From Cordia subcordata (Eukaryota > Streptophyta > Magnoliopsida > Boraginales > Cordiaceae): 64,000 nucleotides of DNA. Made by a program: the position numbers and the translations under genes. The stretch covers positions 20,516,001-20,580,000 of the forward strand of contig JAPTOF010000004.1 in NCBI GenBank assembly GCA_028554755.1, read 5' to 3'. Positions 23,493 to 36,279 of this stretch are shown here, in pieces. Positions within the stretch are counted from its first letter, which is position 1, and each line of letters starts with the position of its first letter. The notes under the pieces are model-generated. The model ran no database searches. It worked only from the letters and a program-made list of their open reading frames with translations, and was not told where the DNA came from.

Positions 23493-25667
23493 TGAAGGAT
23501 CTGATGGTGCATACAAGACTAACCCTAGGCCAATTTTTAAATTTAACCCTAGGTGTAGTGGACAAATAAATTCTTGCATACAATGAAACTGTACATGCAT
23601 AGATAAACAAGAACATAAAGTAAAATTGTTAGAACAAATTTACCTCCTGAAGCAGAAAAATGACTAGAAGTTTTTGCTAATTATCTGACTATATTCTGGA
23701 CCTCTAATCAACAATCCAATAATGGGATTTAAAGCCCCGGAAGTGTAGAACTTCCTCCTAAAATTTTAGTATGATTAGATAAGTGGTGGACACCTAGTCA
23801 AGCCCAAATCTGAGGTTGTGCAGACAGTAACGGGGAAAAAAAAGAAGTTTCTATCCTTTTGTGTTTTTCTCTCCAAAACCACTATAAGAACGACTCAAAT
23901 GCTTTTGATCTTCCCTACTATGATTGGGAAGATGTTATCTATAAGCAAGAACCAAATTCTTGGTGAAAGAATTCAATTTTAGATTTCTAAAAGTCTACTT
24001 TTGCTTTGGTCGATCAAGAGAAGGAGAAGAGGAAGAGAAAGAATTCTTTCTTTTCTAAACTTCTCCAAAAATGTATGTTCTCCAATATTTTTTGGCATAT
24101 GAATAATTTTTAGCTATTTTCTAGACTTAGTTGACCCCCTTTAAGAGTTCTTTTAGCAACAAAACTCCTAGGTTGACTAGGTTTTGCCTTGAGAAGTTTA
24201 AACTCAAATAGAAGATCTTTAGGTGATAAGAGTTTCAAATTAAAACCAACTCTTGACCTAATCTTTTAGATTTTAAATTCCAACAAATCTTCGAGAACTT
24301 TCCAAATTTTGGACGCCTATCTACAAGACGACTTGACAAATTGAATAATCCAAGATAGGAAACTTGGAGTTCAAGATATTTGAATTATCTTGTATAATAT
24401 AGCTACTCCATCCTAATTTGGTTACTCAAATGTGATGTCTTGCACACCTAAAAGCTTTAGGAAAGATATTAAGACACATTCTAATTATCTACATTAAATC
24501 TTGGACCAATAAGAATTAAAAACAAATCTTATTTCTTATTTCCAAGAATCTTAATGCAATTAGAACTCTTAAAAATGCATATTTAGCAATCGACCAATAA
24601 GGAAATATTCACGAAAAGACTTCTCATGCTCAAAACAATATTCGGCTAGTAGAAGAACTAAAAGACATAACTACCTTGGCTCCCAAAATAACCAAAATGC
24701 CCTTGCGTCCCCTTAGGCAACATAATGACCATTTTAACCCTAGTCTATTTCACCACAAGACTAAAGCCGTACTCCAAGACTAATAACTGGATGCCAAAAG
24801 CTTTCCACAACAACAAGTGACCTTTGTCTTTGACTTGTTAAGCAAAATAACCAAAACCCCTCTCTTTGTACGCCCGTAGTCAAGGTTGGTCCTTTGATTA
24901 TACCATAATCTCCTTAACTACCTCCAAACCATGGAATAGCTAGTCCAACATATCATTCATCTTCTGGTCATATTGCACTTGATCTCAGGAGGGACCCATA
25001 AGTTAAATGACCGATACACCTTTGAAAGGTTATACCACTTGATCTAGATTTATCATATGGACAAGTGTAAGGGGGCACAAAGAATCTACTGTTGCATACA
25101 CATGTACAAACTAACCATAACTCAATACCCAATACACAGAGCTATTGACCCTAGCCAAGCAAGGTCTCACTCATAGTGGATCAAAGTACTGAACCTTGAC
25201 TCCGTCAGTTTATTCACATATGCTCAAGATTGACAGCATTGGCCACTTAGTAACAGTTAGTATTATGTTTTTTAACTTTGATAGTACGATTACAAGAAAA
25301 CTAACCACAGTGGTTTGGTCTAATATGTGACACACGTACTAGAGAGGAAAGTCCAGAAATACCTCCAATGACCTCAAGGAGACTTGCTCACTATAACGTT
25401 ATCCTGTAGAGTGTCTAGCACCACCATATGCTTGTGGACTTATTTATGACATTACTAAGACTAAACTTAGACCTACTGTACATCCAGCCTCGCTGCGTAC
25501 CCAAGTCCTTAGTTAATGTCATTAGGCCTTCATGCATCGCATCAATGCACAATTGAGAGAATATAATGTGCAAAACTCAATCATATTTCCAAAAATCTTG
25601 GACGTATTATGTATAGTATCTAGTAAATATCATGTAGTCATGGTCTTTAGGACATACAAACCCAACA
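23493..25667 (-). repeat. E2 5' LTR
   Basis: 2175 bp, ending on the minus strand with GATCCTTCA two bases before the tRNA-Met primer site. Near 23520-23560 it holds a small internal duplication (taaccctagg twice, 34 bp apart) absent from the 3' LTR. Confidence 0.85.
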
Positions 25668-26014
25668 CACAAATGTCAAGTAACCCTTCCTTGACTAACT
25701 TGTTAATCCTATCCTTATTTATATGACCAAGTCTACAGTGCCAAAGATATATATAAAAACTAGTTCCTATTTTGGGATGTTTATTGCTAACATACAAGAT
25801 GTGCACAGGCTGTGTCAAAATATAAATGCAATGTTCTAATTGTCCGTGAAAAACACAGACATTATTCAAAGTAATGTCAACACCATTCTTGGAAATTCCA
25901 AAGGAATATCCATCTTAGTCTAAAAGCCCAATTGAAATAATGTTCAAAACAAAATCCGGACAAAAGAAAACATCAAAAAGACTTAAGTTCATGGAATTGA
26001 TAGCTACAGATAAA
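25668..26014 (-). pseudogene. pol: E1 protease tail and GAG-pre-integrase fragment
   Basis: Minus strand: YLWHCRLGHINKDRINKLVK (near 25740-25690) is the GAG-pre-integrase signature. Upstream are LNIISIGLLD- and DGYSFGISKNG-type residues of the protease/pre-integrase region. Bounded by E2 on one side and E3 on the other. Confidence 0.8.
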
Positions 26015-28207
26015 TGTCATGCCACCAAATCCACCCACCTGAACTCGGGGCCGTAATCGCCGCGAGCCTAAGAAGATCGCTCCTCCTAAGCCCGCAAGGC
26101 TCTAAAACATAGTACAAAAACTAAGACATCTCACAAAGACTCCATCAGAGCACTAACACCATCAAGGCCAACTATTTACAAGTTTGAATTATTTATAAAT
26201 AATCCAAGCTTTAAAGAATCAAGGCTATTTAAATTACATTAGCATCGCCATTAGGGTCCCCCTGAAATAACCCAAATCATCCCCCTGCGAAAACATATAA
26301 AAAATGTAATGAGCGAAACAAAGCTTAGTAAGTGGACCCTCGGAATCAGACCTACAAGTGGTCCTATTCGAAAACACCGGATTAGAATCAATAACAAACA
26401 TTAGGAAATAACAGAATCCAGATAGACGGAAGTCACTTTCAAATAAATTAATAAACAAAGCTAGGTCAGAACTAGAGTGTAACTCAGAGCTGTGACATGA
26501 ATACTAAATTCACCTTATACACCATAATAGATAGGCATTTATTCGTCTCTTTCTCTCACGGTGAAACCCCCACCAACGAGGGCGTAGAAATCACACCTTC
26601 GTCCAATGAACCATCTCCCACTGATGGGCACAGAACAGAACAGATATATATATCAGCAGTCTCGCCCGCCGGCTAGGTGTCACAGCTCTAAGAGAACACA
26701 CTCATCCACAAAAAACACACTGAATAATTCTAGAATCATGGGATCCCAACACATCAGATACAAGCTTAGAATTTTGATTATGTATTGACAATTTGGACTG
26801 AGAAAATAAAAATACTCAGAAAACCCAAGTCAAGCGGAAAGGGAACAAAATACCAGAGTGTAGATGGGTAGTCCAACTTACCTTTAACCAGCTTAAAAAT
26901 CAAGCCCTCTTCTTCCAAATAATTATAACAAGCTATAGTTAAAACAACAAGATAATTATCACATTCAAAGAGAATTATCACAATTAGCTGATAATAAGTC
27001 AATAGAAAAGAATTCAAAGGGAGTAATTAAATCCATCCATCTCATATCAATCTATTTAATTACGCCACGGTCCTGATAAAACATTCGTCTTATTTTAGCT
27101 TTCCTTTCCTTTACTCCAGTGGTAGTCATTCATGTAACTCAGAAATAAAAGCTAAATAGATATATACTTAACTCTAACATCATATACGAGCATCTATACA
27201 CCTGTACAATTTAGCAGCGAGAACTCATCTATTATATATTTCTATTCATATAAATATGTTTGACCAAGCCAAAACAATTTTCGTAAATATATTAATCTTG
27301 TTTTAATTCCCTTAATTCTTATTGTCTTTCCACTATTGTCAATTATCACTTAAATAGAATAACTCATAAGCCATGCCTTCGTAATTCTTTCAATAAGTTA
27401 GAACCATAAAATCACCTTTACATGCTTCTAACCATATAGATACACATTCACAAGCTTACACAAAAGGCCTGATTACTTATATTGATCCATTCATAATTTC
27501 CATCAATTACTTTAAATAACAAGAGTGGTGAAGTCCTTCCCTAAATTTCACTTGTACCTACACAAGCTAAATCATAACGCATATAAGATAGCACAGTTTA
27601 TATACATATATACCATCTTACACATGTACACATACATATACACACACATGGCTACACACCATAGTAATCTTCTTGGATTTCAGAAAGTATTAAGCATTTA
27701 TAGCTTCATATAACTCCTAATTACCTCTTTTCTTAATTAGCAAGTGAATTTAAACTTATACTAGTAGCAATATATATCCATATATACACATGAGCATCTA
27801 TAGAACATCTACAAAGTTATGGTAGCCAAAATAGTGTAATAAAACTTACTTGATTAGCAAGGATGATGCTAGTTAGCCTTTAATCTTGGTTTTTCCTTCT
27901 TGATTTCTCTCCCTATTTCCTTTTCTTTCTTTCTCTTTCTTTTTCTTTTCCTTTTTCTCCATTCCTTTTCTTTCTTCTTCTTACCCGTGTGAGTGTGTGT
28001 GTGTATGTGTGTGATACTAGTGTGTGTAAATATCTGATAAAAGGAAAAGAAAAGGGGAAGTGGGTTGGTGGCATAATTGGGCAAATACCCTAGCACATGG
28101 CAAACACACACCACACATGTGCACATATGGTTGGTTCATGCAAAAGCAAATTTATTTTGTATTGTCTTCTTCTCTCTTTTTTCCTTTTTTCTTTTTCATG
28201 CATTACA
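26015..28207 (-). repeat. E3 3' LTR
   Basis: About 2.19 kb, highly similar to 30421-32632 including a GC-rich terminal block (ccgcgagcct), polypyrimidine tract 27900-27980 and a GT microsatellite near 27988-28015. Confidence 0.85.
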
Positions 28208-30420
28208 TCTTCTACCTCTTCAAGAAGTTTCGTCCTCGAAACTTCACTTACCATGGTCCCCAAACGGGGCGGGGCATTTCTCAAACATTTCGTATTCCAA
28301 TTTCCAATTGCATTTCCGACTATACGATTACCATTCCACTCAAATTTTGCACACAGGACTGCATTACAATACTTTATCTTCCTGGTCCACCATGGCTAAC
28401 AATTACAAAGCCCTTATGCTACAAGATATAGTCAGAACCTTGAACATACTTTTAGAGTGAAGAAATCTAAATACTAGTGCAATTGTTTGCCAACAGAAAA
28501 CCAATATGCACTAGAAAGATTTTCGAAGAGAAATCCATAATAATAATAATAAATGGGATCCATAAGATAATAAATAACTGGTAGATGAAGCCCATAGAAA
28601 ATACCAGTAACAATGTTAAAGCCCACGATCCAATAGAATCAGATAGATAATATCGAGAGTTATAATGCCATATAATAGTTGTGATGCATCCCACGTCTAA
28701 GCAGCTATACATAGAGATAATATAATAAAGGAAAGCCATGATTAATAAGAATACCAGTTGACATTGAATAATAACAATCAATTCCACAATGATTAACATC
28801 GTGCATGCACGGATGACTGTCACTGTAAAGCATAATTGATGCCAATAGCTGGTGTGCCCGAAGACCATGTAACTTATGCCCCATCCTGTCTTCTAGGTGA
28901 CATAATCGAAGAGAAGCGCATAACAAATAAAGAACAAAGCATCAACTGAAAATCAACATGAACCAAGAAAATGCCAACAAGAGCTGTCAATCACTTGATA
29001 AAGGACCATGATTGACTTTTATTCAATTTAACAAACGACCAAAATCTGTAAGATTTTCCTTGATATTGTTCACGTTCCCTGAATACCAAGCCATTATCCA
29101 ATTGTAAATAACCAATGGAAGGCCATAATACACATGCTACTTCCATTTCTACCTTGGGAAAATGATATCATCACTGCTTAGAAACCACTATGAGTGACCG
29201 AGTACAAAAGGCTTACTTGTAAGAGACGTGAGGAAGCCATAAACTCAATCAGAGGAAAGAAGAAAGCCAAGAACAAGATAGTTCATGAACAAGAAAGAAC
29301 TAGAGTAGGTAAAAGCATCAAATCTAGCACAATACCATAGCAACCAACCAACTTGGCACAATAACTGCAGTAACCCACAAGATAGACAAGGCAACTAACA
29401 GCTAATATTCTCCATAGATCAATTCGATGATGTACAAGAACAGAATTCCCTCAACAGAATGATAAAACCCTAAGAATTTCAAGGCTACTAGATATAAAAG
29501 AATACCATAAATAGATTGAATACTCAATTGTTGGCTTATTGCTGTGTGTGGAATATATCAACGAAATGCCAAGAGTGCAATAAAATTCCTCAAATACGGC
29601 CAACAAGGTCAAAAGCCAAACCATCAAAATCCATGACAGTCCTGATCCTTATGATCCAGATACCATGCCCATTCCATAATAATATAAATACCCCTTGTTT
29701 TTGAATAAACTACATAAGACAACAACTCCTTACCCTTCTCATGTGCCATACCGTCCTTATTTACCAAGTGGTGATAGTAGATACCCCAAGGAGAATTTTC
29801 ATATATGATTCTATTTATCATCCCAAATGGCTTAACATATAATTAAATATGAATGCAAATGATGAAAAACAAAAAGAAATATCTGACTCACCATCAGATA
29901 AGTTGCACATGTGCTAGAAGCGCAAGTTGCCATCAAAGTGATACTCGAAAAATCCACATATCAAAGCATAAAACCAATGTTTCAAATATGTTACAACCAT
30001 ATTATAGCACAACAGGATATTCAAGATTACCATGTTACAAGTATAGCATAATATAACCGGATATGCAAAGTTACCATCTTGTAACAATAGATTCCTTAAA
30101 GAGAGATTCCACACAAAATTCTATATTCGATTACAAATAACTTGTGCATATAACTCACTGTAGGTCCAAAATACATAGTCATAAGATTATTTCGAGTCAG
30201 TAACAGATAATATATGAGGACAAATATTAGCATATAATGAATATATGTCACAGTGATTACAAGTAATGCTCAGCACATCACAAAAGGCATTAACACCAAT
30301 ATTCCACACGCGTTATAGAGCATAATGTAATATAACAAGATATGCATAGTTTAACAGCAATTATCCTATCTACCTACACTTAGGCCTTACAGATCATAAC
30401 CTATTACTTAGATACCACTC
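28208..30420 (-). other. E3 internal region, non-coding
   Basis: About 2.2 kb without a recognisable retroelement domain; the longest ORF (133 codons, 28467-28868 minus) is low-complexity hydrophobic and matches nothing I know. It fits a non-autonomous, LARD-like derivative or a deleted element. Confidence 0.6.
28224..28245 (-). other. TTTCGAGGACGAAA inverted repeat next to polypurine tract
   Basis: gaagtttcg tcct cgaaacttc: perfect 9 bp arms around a 4 base loop, just upstream (minus strand) of the E3 3' LTR. The equivalent motif is widespread near the 3' end of plant Ty3/gypsy elements. Confidence 0.75.
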
Positions 30421-32632
30421 TGTCACACCCCTAAATCCACCCACCTGAACTCGGGGTTGTGATCGCCGCGAGCCTAAAAAGATCGCTCCTCCTAATCCCG
30501 CAAGGCTCTAAAACACAGCACAGAAACTAAGATATCTCACAAAGATTCCATCATAGCACTAACACCATCAAGGCCAACTATTTACAATTTTGAATTTTTT
30601 ACAAATAATCCAAGCTTTAAAGAATCAAGGCTAATTAAATTACATTAGCATCGCCATTAGGGTCATCTCTGGAATAACTCAAATTATCCCTCTGTGAAAA
30701 CATATAAAAAATGTAATGAGCGAAACAAAGCTCAGTAAGTGGACCCCCGGAGTCAGACCTACGAGTGGTCCTGACCGAATACACCGGATCAGAATCAATA
30801 ACAAACACCAGGAAATAACAGAATCCAGATAGACGAAAGTCACTTTTAGATAAATTGATAAACAAAGCCAGGTCAGAACTAGAGTGTAACTCAGAGCTGC
30901 GATATTAATACTAAATTCACCCTATACACTATAATAGATAGGCATTTATTCGCCTCTTCCTCTCACGGTGAAACTCCCACCAACGAGGGCACAGAAATCA
31001 CACCTCTGTCCAATGAACCATCTCCCACTGAAGGGCACAGAACAGAACAGATATATATATCGGCAGTCTCACCCACCGACTGGGTGTCACAGCTCTAAGG
31101 GAACACACTCATCCATAGAAAATACACTAAATAATTCCAGAATCATGGGATCCCAACACATTAGATGCAAGCTTAGAATTTTGATTATGCACTGACAATT
31201 CGGACTAAGAAAATAAAAATACTCAGAAAACCCAAGTCAAGCAGAAAGGGAACAAAATACCAGGGTGTAGATGGGTAGTCCAACTTACCTTAAACCAGCT
31301 TAATAATCAAGCCCTCTTCTTCCTAATAATTATAACAAGTTATAGTTAACACAATAAGATAATTATCATATTCAAAGAGAAATATCACAATTAGCTGATA
31401 ATAAGTCAATAGAAAAGAATTCAAAAGGAGTAATGAATCATAATAATCCGATTAAATCCATCCATCTCATATTAATCTATTTAATTACGCCACGGTCCTG
31501 ATAAAACATTCGTCTTATTTTAGCTTTCCTTTCTCTTACTCCAGTAGTAGTCATTCATGTAACTCAGAAATAAAAAGCTAAGCAGATGTATAGTTAACTC
31601 TAACATCACATACGAGCATCCATGCACATGTACAATTTAGCAGCGAGAACTCAGCTGTTATATATTTCTTTTCATATAAATATGTTTGACCAAGCCAAAA
31701 CAATTTCCGTAAATATATTAATCTTGTTTTAATTCCCCCAATTCTTATTGTCTTTCCACTATTGTCAGTTATCACTTAAATAGAATAACTCATAAGCCAT
31801 GCCTTCATAATTCTTTCAATAAGTTAGAACCATAAAATCAACTTTACATGCTTCTAACCATATAGATGTAAATTCACAAGCTTACACAAAAGGCCTGATT
31901 ACTTATATTGATTCATTCATAATTTCCATCAATTACTTTAAATAACAAGAGTGGTGAAATCCTTCCCTAAATTTCACTTGTACCTACACAAGTTAAATCA
32001 TAACGCATATAAGATAGCACAGTTTATATACATATATACCACCTCACACATGTACACGTACATACATACACACACACGGCTACACACCATAGTAATCTTC
32101 CTGGATTTCAGAAAGTATTAAGCATTTATAACTTCATATAACTCCTAATTACCTCTTTTCTTAATTAGCAAGTGAATTTAAACTTATACTAGTAGCAATA
32201 TATATCCATATATACACATGAGCATCTATAGAACACCTACAAAGTTATGTTAGCCAAAATAGAGTAATAAAACTTACTTGATTAGCAAAGATGATGCTAT
32301 TTAGCCTTTAATCTTGGTTTTTCCTTCTTGATTTCTCTCCCTATTTCCTTTTCTTTCTTTCTCTTTGTTTTTCTTTCCTTTTCCTTTTTCTCCATTCCTT
32401 TTCTTTCTTCTTCTTACCCGTGTGAGTGTGTGTGTGTGTGTGTGATACTAGTATGTGTAAATATCTGATAAAAGGAAAAGAAAAAGGGAAGTGGGTTGGT
32501 GGGATAATTAGGCAAATACCCCATCACATGGCAAACACACACCACACGTGCACACATGGTTGGTTCATGCAAAAGCAAATTTATTTTGTTTTGTCTTCTT
32601 CTCTTTTTTTTCTTTTTTTTTGGGGTATTACA
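30421..32632 (-). repeat. E3 5' LTR
   Basis: 2212 bp partner of 26015-28207. It has the same pyrimidine tract (32330-32415) and a shorter GT run (32420-32443). Confidence 0.85.
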
Positions 32633-32880
32633 TAAACACCCTGAGGCTAGTACTGGAACATGATTCCTATTGCCAACGCTCAAGTATTGCTCTCCATCTT
32701 TGAACTTCCTACTGACTTACAGCCCCTGCAACGAATTGCAAATATGACAAAGACTACCTGTATCTAATATATAGGTAGTAGGCTGTATGATACTGAAGTT
32801 GCAAGAAGTAACTATATACATACCTTGCTGAGCAACCTGTTACTTTCTTCTAGGCTTGTTTGAATCTAGGGACTCTAGAT
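32633..32880 (-). pseudogene. pol: E1 aspartic protease fragment
   Basis: Minus strand shows YILDTGSLCHICNSLQ with the catalytic DTGS at about 32764-32753, a stop, then KFKDGEQYLSVGNRNHVPVL, the retropepsin part of copia pol. E3 cuts it at 32633; the fold continues at 26014. Confidence 0.8.
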
Positions 32881-33674
32881 ACTGAGGACAATTCCTCTTC
32901 TAGTGTCCAAGCTACTTCTAGAAGAAACATTCTGCTTGGCTCTTATCAACTTTCTACTTACGGGCTTAATTCTATTACTGTGTGGGCTTTTTAACCCCAC
33001 CTTAGGCTTGTTATGCATTTTTTTCCCTTGTATTTTAAGGATCAAGCATCTCCTACTACATTAACAGGTTTTCTCAGGAGCTGATTGTCTTTCTCAAAGG
33101 CTTACAATAGCTTTAGTAGCCCGTGGTAATTAACAATAGGCTTGTTTATCTTTAATTGATTCAAGAAGGGGAGAAAAGATGGAGGCAGCGAATTAAGGAT
33201 AGCATGTTTGTCAAGCTATTCCTGAAGTAGAAAGCCTAGCTTAGCCAACTTTTCAATGTTTTCTGTCATGTACAATACATGATTAGTAACTGGTGTGCCT
33301 TCCTTCATCTTGGCCCTGAAAATAGCATATGTGGTTCTTTGTCTCTCAGCATCATCAGATGTGCCAAATGACCCATTCAACGATTGAATGATTGCCTCAA
33401 GCTGTGACTCCTCAAACTTACAACAAAACTCATCGTTCATCGTAGCCGTCATGATGCAGCGAACCGTGACTCTATCATCAAGCCATTTTTTATAGCATCA
33501 ACGATTCACTGTAGGTGCATTAGTAGCAGGTTCTGTAGGTGCTAGATCAGTAAGAGCATATAAGATATATTCATGTTCAAGCACAATGTGTAACCTTCAA
33601 TACTAGCTATCGAAGTTGAGCCCAGTGAGCTTCTCACTATCCAATAGTGATCTCAAAGACAACGTGTTAGCCAT
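32881..33674 (-). pseudogene. gag: E1 gag, broken
   Basis: ATG at 33674 begins MANTLSLRSLLDSEKLTGLN, followed by a stop, then HIVLEHEYILYALTDLAP. After another stop comes a 78-codon block (33452-33216) with KFEESQLEAIIQSLNGSF and TYAIFRAKMKEGTPVTNHV. A CCHC-like zinc knuckle (CFF.K..GH.KRNC) lies at about 32936-32888. Copia gag inactivated by stops. Confidence 0.8.
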
Positions 33675-35250
33675 TAAATATGCAAATAATTGACATAAAA
33701 AGAATAAATAAGCTATTGTATATACAAATTATTCATTTTCCAAAAGATATAGGACAATATCTAATGGATTCTCCCACTATTTTGTTCAGACTGTTAGCCC
33801 CTACCTACGGCCCGAAGGGATTTCCAAGAACAAACCTCTTTAGTGGGTACCAAGATCCAAAACAATGTACATAAGCCCAACTGAGGTCGACCCATCTATA
33901 GACACCGCTTGGTAGGTTCATTACCAATTACTTCCCCAAGCAACTCCCAGTATTTTGTCATGCCCCAAGCGTCTCTTCAACAAGACTAAGGTCCTCACTG
34001 AAAAGATCGGTTTGGTCAGATCATTAATAGAAGTCTTAAGGTTTTCTTCCAACCCTATTGAGCAAGCTCGACTGAGGTCAGCCCATCTACTCATCAGTCC
34101 GAAGGGATTCCAAGGATTACATTGAGTAAATAATAGTCCCAATATTCCAATAAAAGCTAGGCCTAAAGCCCTCCAGTGTTTATTAGAGTATTGGCCCTAT
34201 TATTTTTTACTTTAATGCGATGCAACGATTTAGACACCCCCATGTCCAAGCCACTTTAAGGACCTAATAATTTAGGGGATTTATTTGAGAAATGGATCGT
34301 GCTTGTTTAAATAGCCAAACCCTTTAATTATCCGGTTAAGTAATCAATTGGCATACAAAACAACATATATATCAACATATATAAGCACATTCAGATGGTT
34401 ATAGCCTTTCCCAGTGTGGCTTACTAGAGCTATCATGGGCCACTCTATCATGCAAAACTAATTTGTTACATTTTAATTTTGGAAAACCTAGGCAGGCCTA
34501 GGCTAACAACTTCTTGGTCTTTAGTTCCTTACCTCAATCATGCTAAAGACAACTAATTACATCATAATTAGGAAGAATTCCTTCTAAAGGAGGGGATACA
34601 TCACTTACAAGAGGGAATTCACAAATAGATTTAAGAGAAGGCTGGGGTCGTAAGCCCAATTTAAAAATCTAAAAATTAATTACAATAATTAATAAATAAA
34701 ATGCAATAATAAACATGATATTAGAATATGTCGTGCATCAAAATAAAAGAGCATAAATAATTTCATGATTTGATTGCACAATAATTAGATCAATTTAATC
34801 AAATTAAGTTGACCTCACCAAATAATTAAAACTCTTTTTAAATTATTTGGGGTCAAAATCCAAATTTTGACAACTTAGAGACTTGCCCAGTTTAAATAAA
34901 CTAATTTTGAAACAATTAAGGTCAAAAATAAAATTTTTCAAAAAAATTAGGCCTACCCAATTAATTAAAAAATAATTTTAAAAATTAATTGGGTGTCAAA
35001 AACATATTTTTGACAAATAATAAATTTTAAAATAAATATAAAATATTTATTATAAAGAAAAAAATCAATTTTATTAAATAAAATAGTTTGTGAGCAAATA
35101 AATAATTCATTTGTATATACCATTTAATTAATAATTAATTAATTAGTATATAGCTATAATTGATTTAATATGTCATACTAATTAAAGTATGGTCGTAATT
35201 TGCCTACAGTATATATATTTATATAAAAAGAAGTAAACAAAACCAAAGAA

Positions 35251-35340
35251 GCATGTAGCTAAGATGGTAAAGACATTAAGATGCGATTAATGGTGGCTTT
35301 GGTTCAAAACTTGGTGGCTACAAACTCTAATTTTTCTTTG
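35251..35340 (+). mobile_element. tRNA-derived SINE-like element
   Basis: RNA polymerase III box A-like tagctaagatgg (35256-35267) and box B-like ggttcaaaact (35301-35311), spaced 45 bp start to start, followed by a T-rich tail. Box B and the spacing equal those at 35980-36034. No target duplication identified. Confidence 0.5.
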
Positions 35341-35969
35341 ATTCAACACCTCATAGTAAACATATAAATCAAAATAAAAAAAAATGCATCCCAACCAAGG
35401 ATTACTAGTAGTTGGGCTGGTAAGAGTAAGCAAAATCATAGCCATTCACATAGGTTTAAAACATGTAAGCTACATGAATTTGAATTTTATTGTAGTTTTA
35501 AGACAAATATCATCTTCTTTAGAGGGAACCCTAGCCTCCGCCAACAACCTTGGGCAAAGAAAAAAACTTTTTTTAAAAATTATCACCATCTTCTTTGCAA
35601 AAAGACCCTAGCCACCATTGTAGGGAAGAGATTCTTCCAAAAAAAAAACACTCGAAATTCCAAAACATGATCATAATCATTTATCATTATAAAATACACA
35701 CACACACACATATATACACATACATATATAAGACAAAACACCGTGGTATTTGAAAATCATCACAGCCATGACTATCACGGTGAGAAATGTACTTCCAATT
35801 TTTTTTTTAAAATTAAAACAATGATGCATTAGCAGAAATCATGGGTAGGAGAGACCAGAGTAGAAGAAGTCATTCATCTTCTTCTAATAAAGAAAACAAT
35901 TTTTTTTTTAATTTTTGGTTACAATTTTTCTGTTATGGTGCAAACTTTACATATAATAATTGGCAACAT

Positions 35970-36060
35970 GTAGTGATCATGGCTTGGTGGTAAATGGCCT
36001 CCTCATAAACACTAGTGATTGCGGGTTCAAAACTAGGAAGTTGCACATGTTTTTTTTTTA
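35970..36060 (+). mobile_element. tRNA-derived SINE-like element
   Basis: Box A-like tggcttggtggt (35980-35991), box B-like ggttcaaaact (36024-36034), start-to-start spacing 44 bp, then a T10 tail at 36050-36059. Same box B as the element at 35251. Confidence 0.5.
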
Positions 36061-36279
36061 TATATATATACAACAAACTAGATTTGCTCAAAACAACAAC
36101 CAATGCATTAATGAGAAACAAGAATGAAGACATAATAAATGCAGCGGAAAGATAAATTATGTCTTGAATCAAAAATTGAAAAAGCATCACGAAAATTATG
36201 TATATCCCATATGCAAAATTATTATTGTGCAATAAAATCAATAGAAATACATAGAGAGAGCCTTGGCTATGATACCAAT

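Larger units (their letters stand above)
16411..25667 (-). mobile_element. Ty1/copia element E2 nested in E1
   Basis: 9257 bp minus-strand copia element. 5' LTR 25667-23493, primer site TGGTATCAGAGTAGG (23490-23476), leader, gag, zinc knuckle, strongly decayed pol, polypurine-like tract AAGTAGGAGTT (18031-18021), 3' LTR 18020-16411. Target duplication cacca (16406-16410) and cacaa (25668-25672), one mismatch. The E1 reading frame of the integrase zinc-binding region continues across the two flanks, confirming insertion into E1. Confidence 0.85.
26015..32632 (-). mobile_element. Non-coding long-LTR element E3 (Ty3/gypsy-like)
   Basis: 6.6 kb element with two LTRs of about 2.2 kb (26015-28207 and 30421-32632), minus strand. 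The LTR starts TGTAATACCCC and ends TGTGACA. A primer site TGGTATC follows three bases after the 5' LTR (30417-30411). Next to the 3' LTR the internal region ends with TTTCGAGGACGAAAC and a purine tract (28245-28208), a pattern known from the 3' end of plant Ty3/gypsy elements. The 2.2 kb interior has no recognisable gag or pol. The flanks share ataaa/taaa. It interrupts the E1 protease. Confidence 0.8.
33675..36279 (-). other. E1 leader, non-coding, with two SINE-like insertions
   Basis: 2.6 kb between gag and primer site. 33780-34170 has repeated leader motifs (cgaagggatt near 33812 and 34101; gaggtc(g/a)(a/g)cccatcta at 33882 and 34074). 34640-35240 is extremely AT-rich. 35697-35730 holds CA and TA microsatellites. 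SINE-like units are at 35251 and 35970. No gene seen. Confidence 0.6.

Noticed and set aside
28060..28460. Three overlapping plus-strand ORFs of 100-127 codons
   Set aside because: They run through the pyrimidine-rich LTR end and the element border, are low-complexity and have no recognisable domain.
26015..32632. A 2.2 kb direct duplication as a segmental or gene duplication
   Set aside because: TG/CA ends, a tRNA-Met-like primer site after one copy and a polypurine tract before the other show the copies are LTRs of one element.
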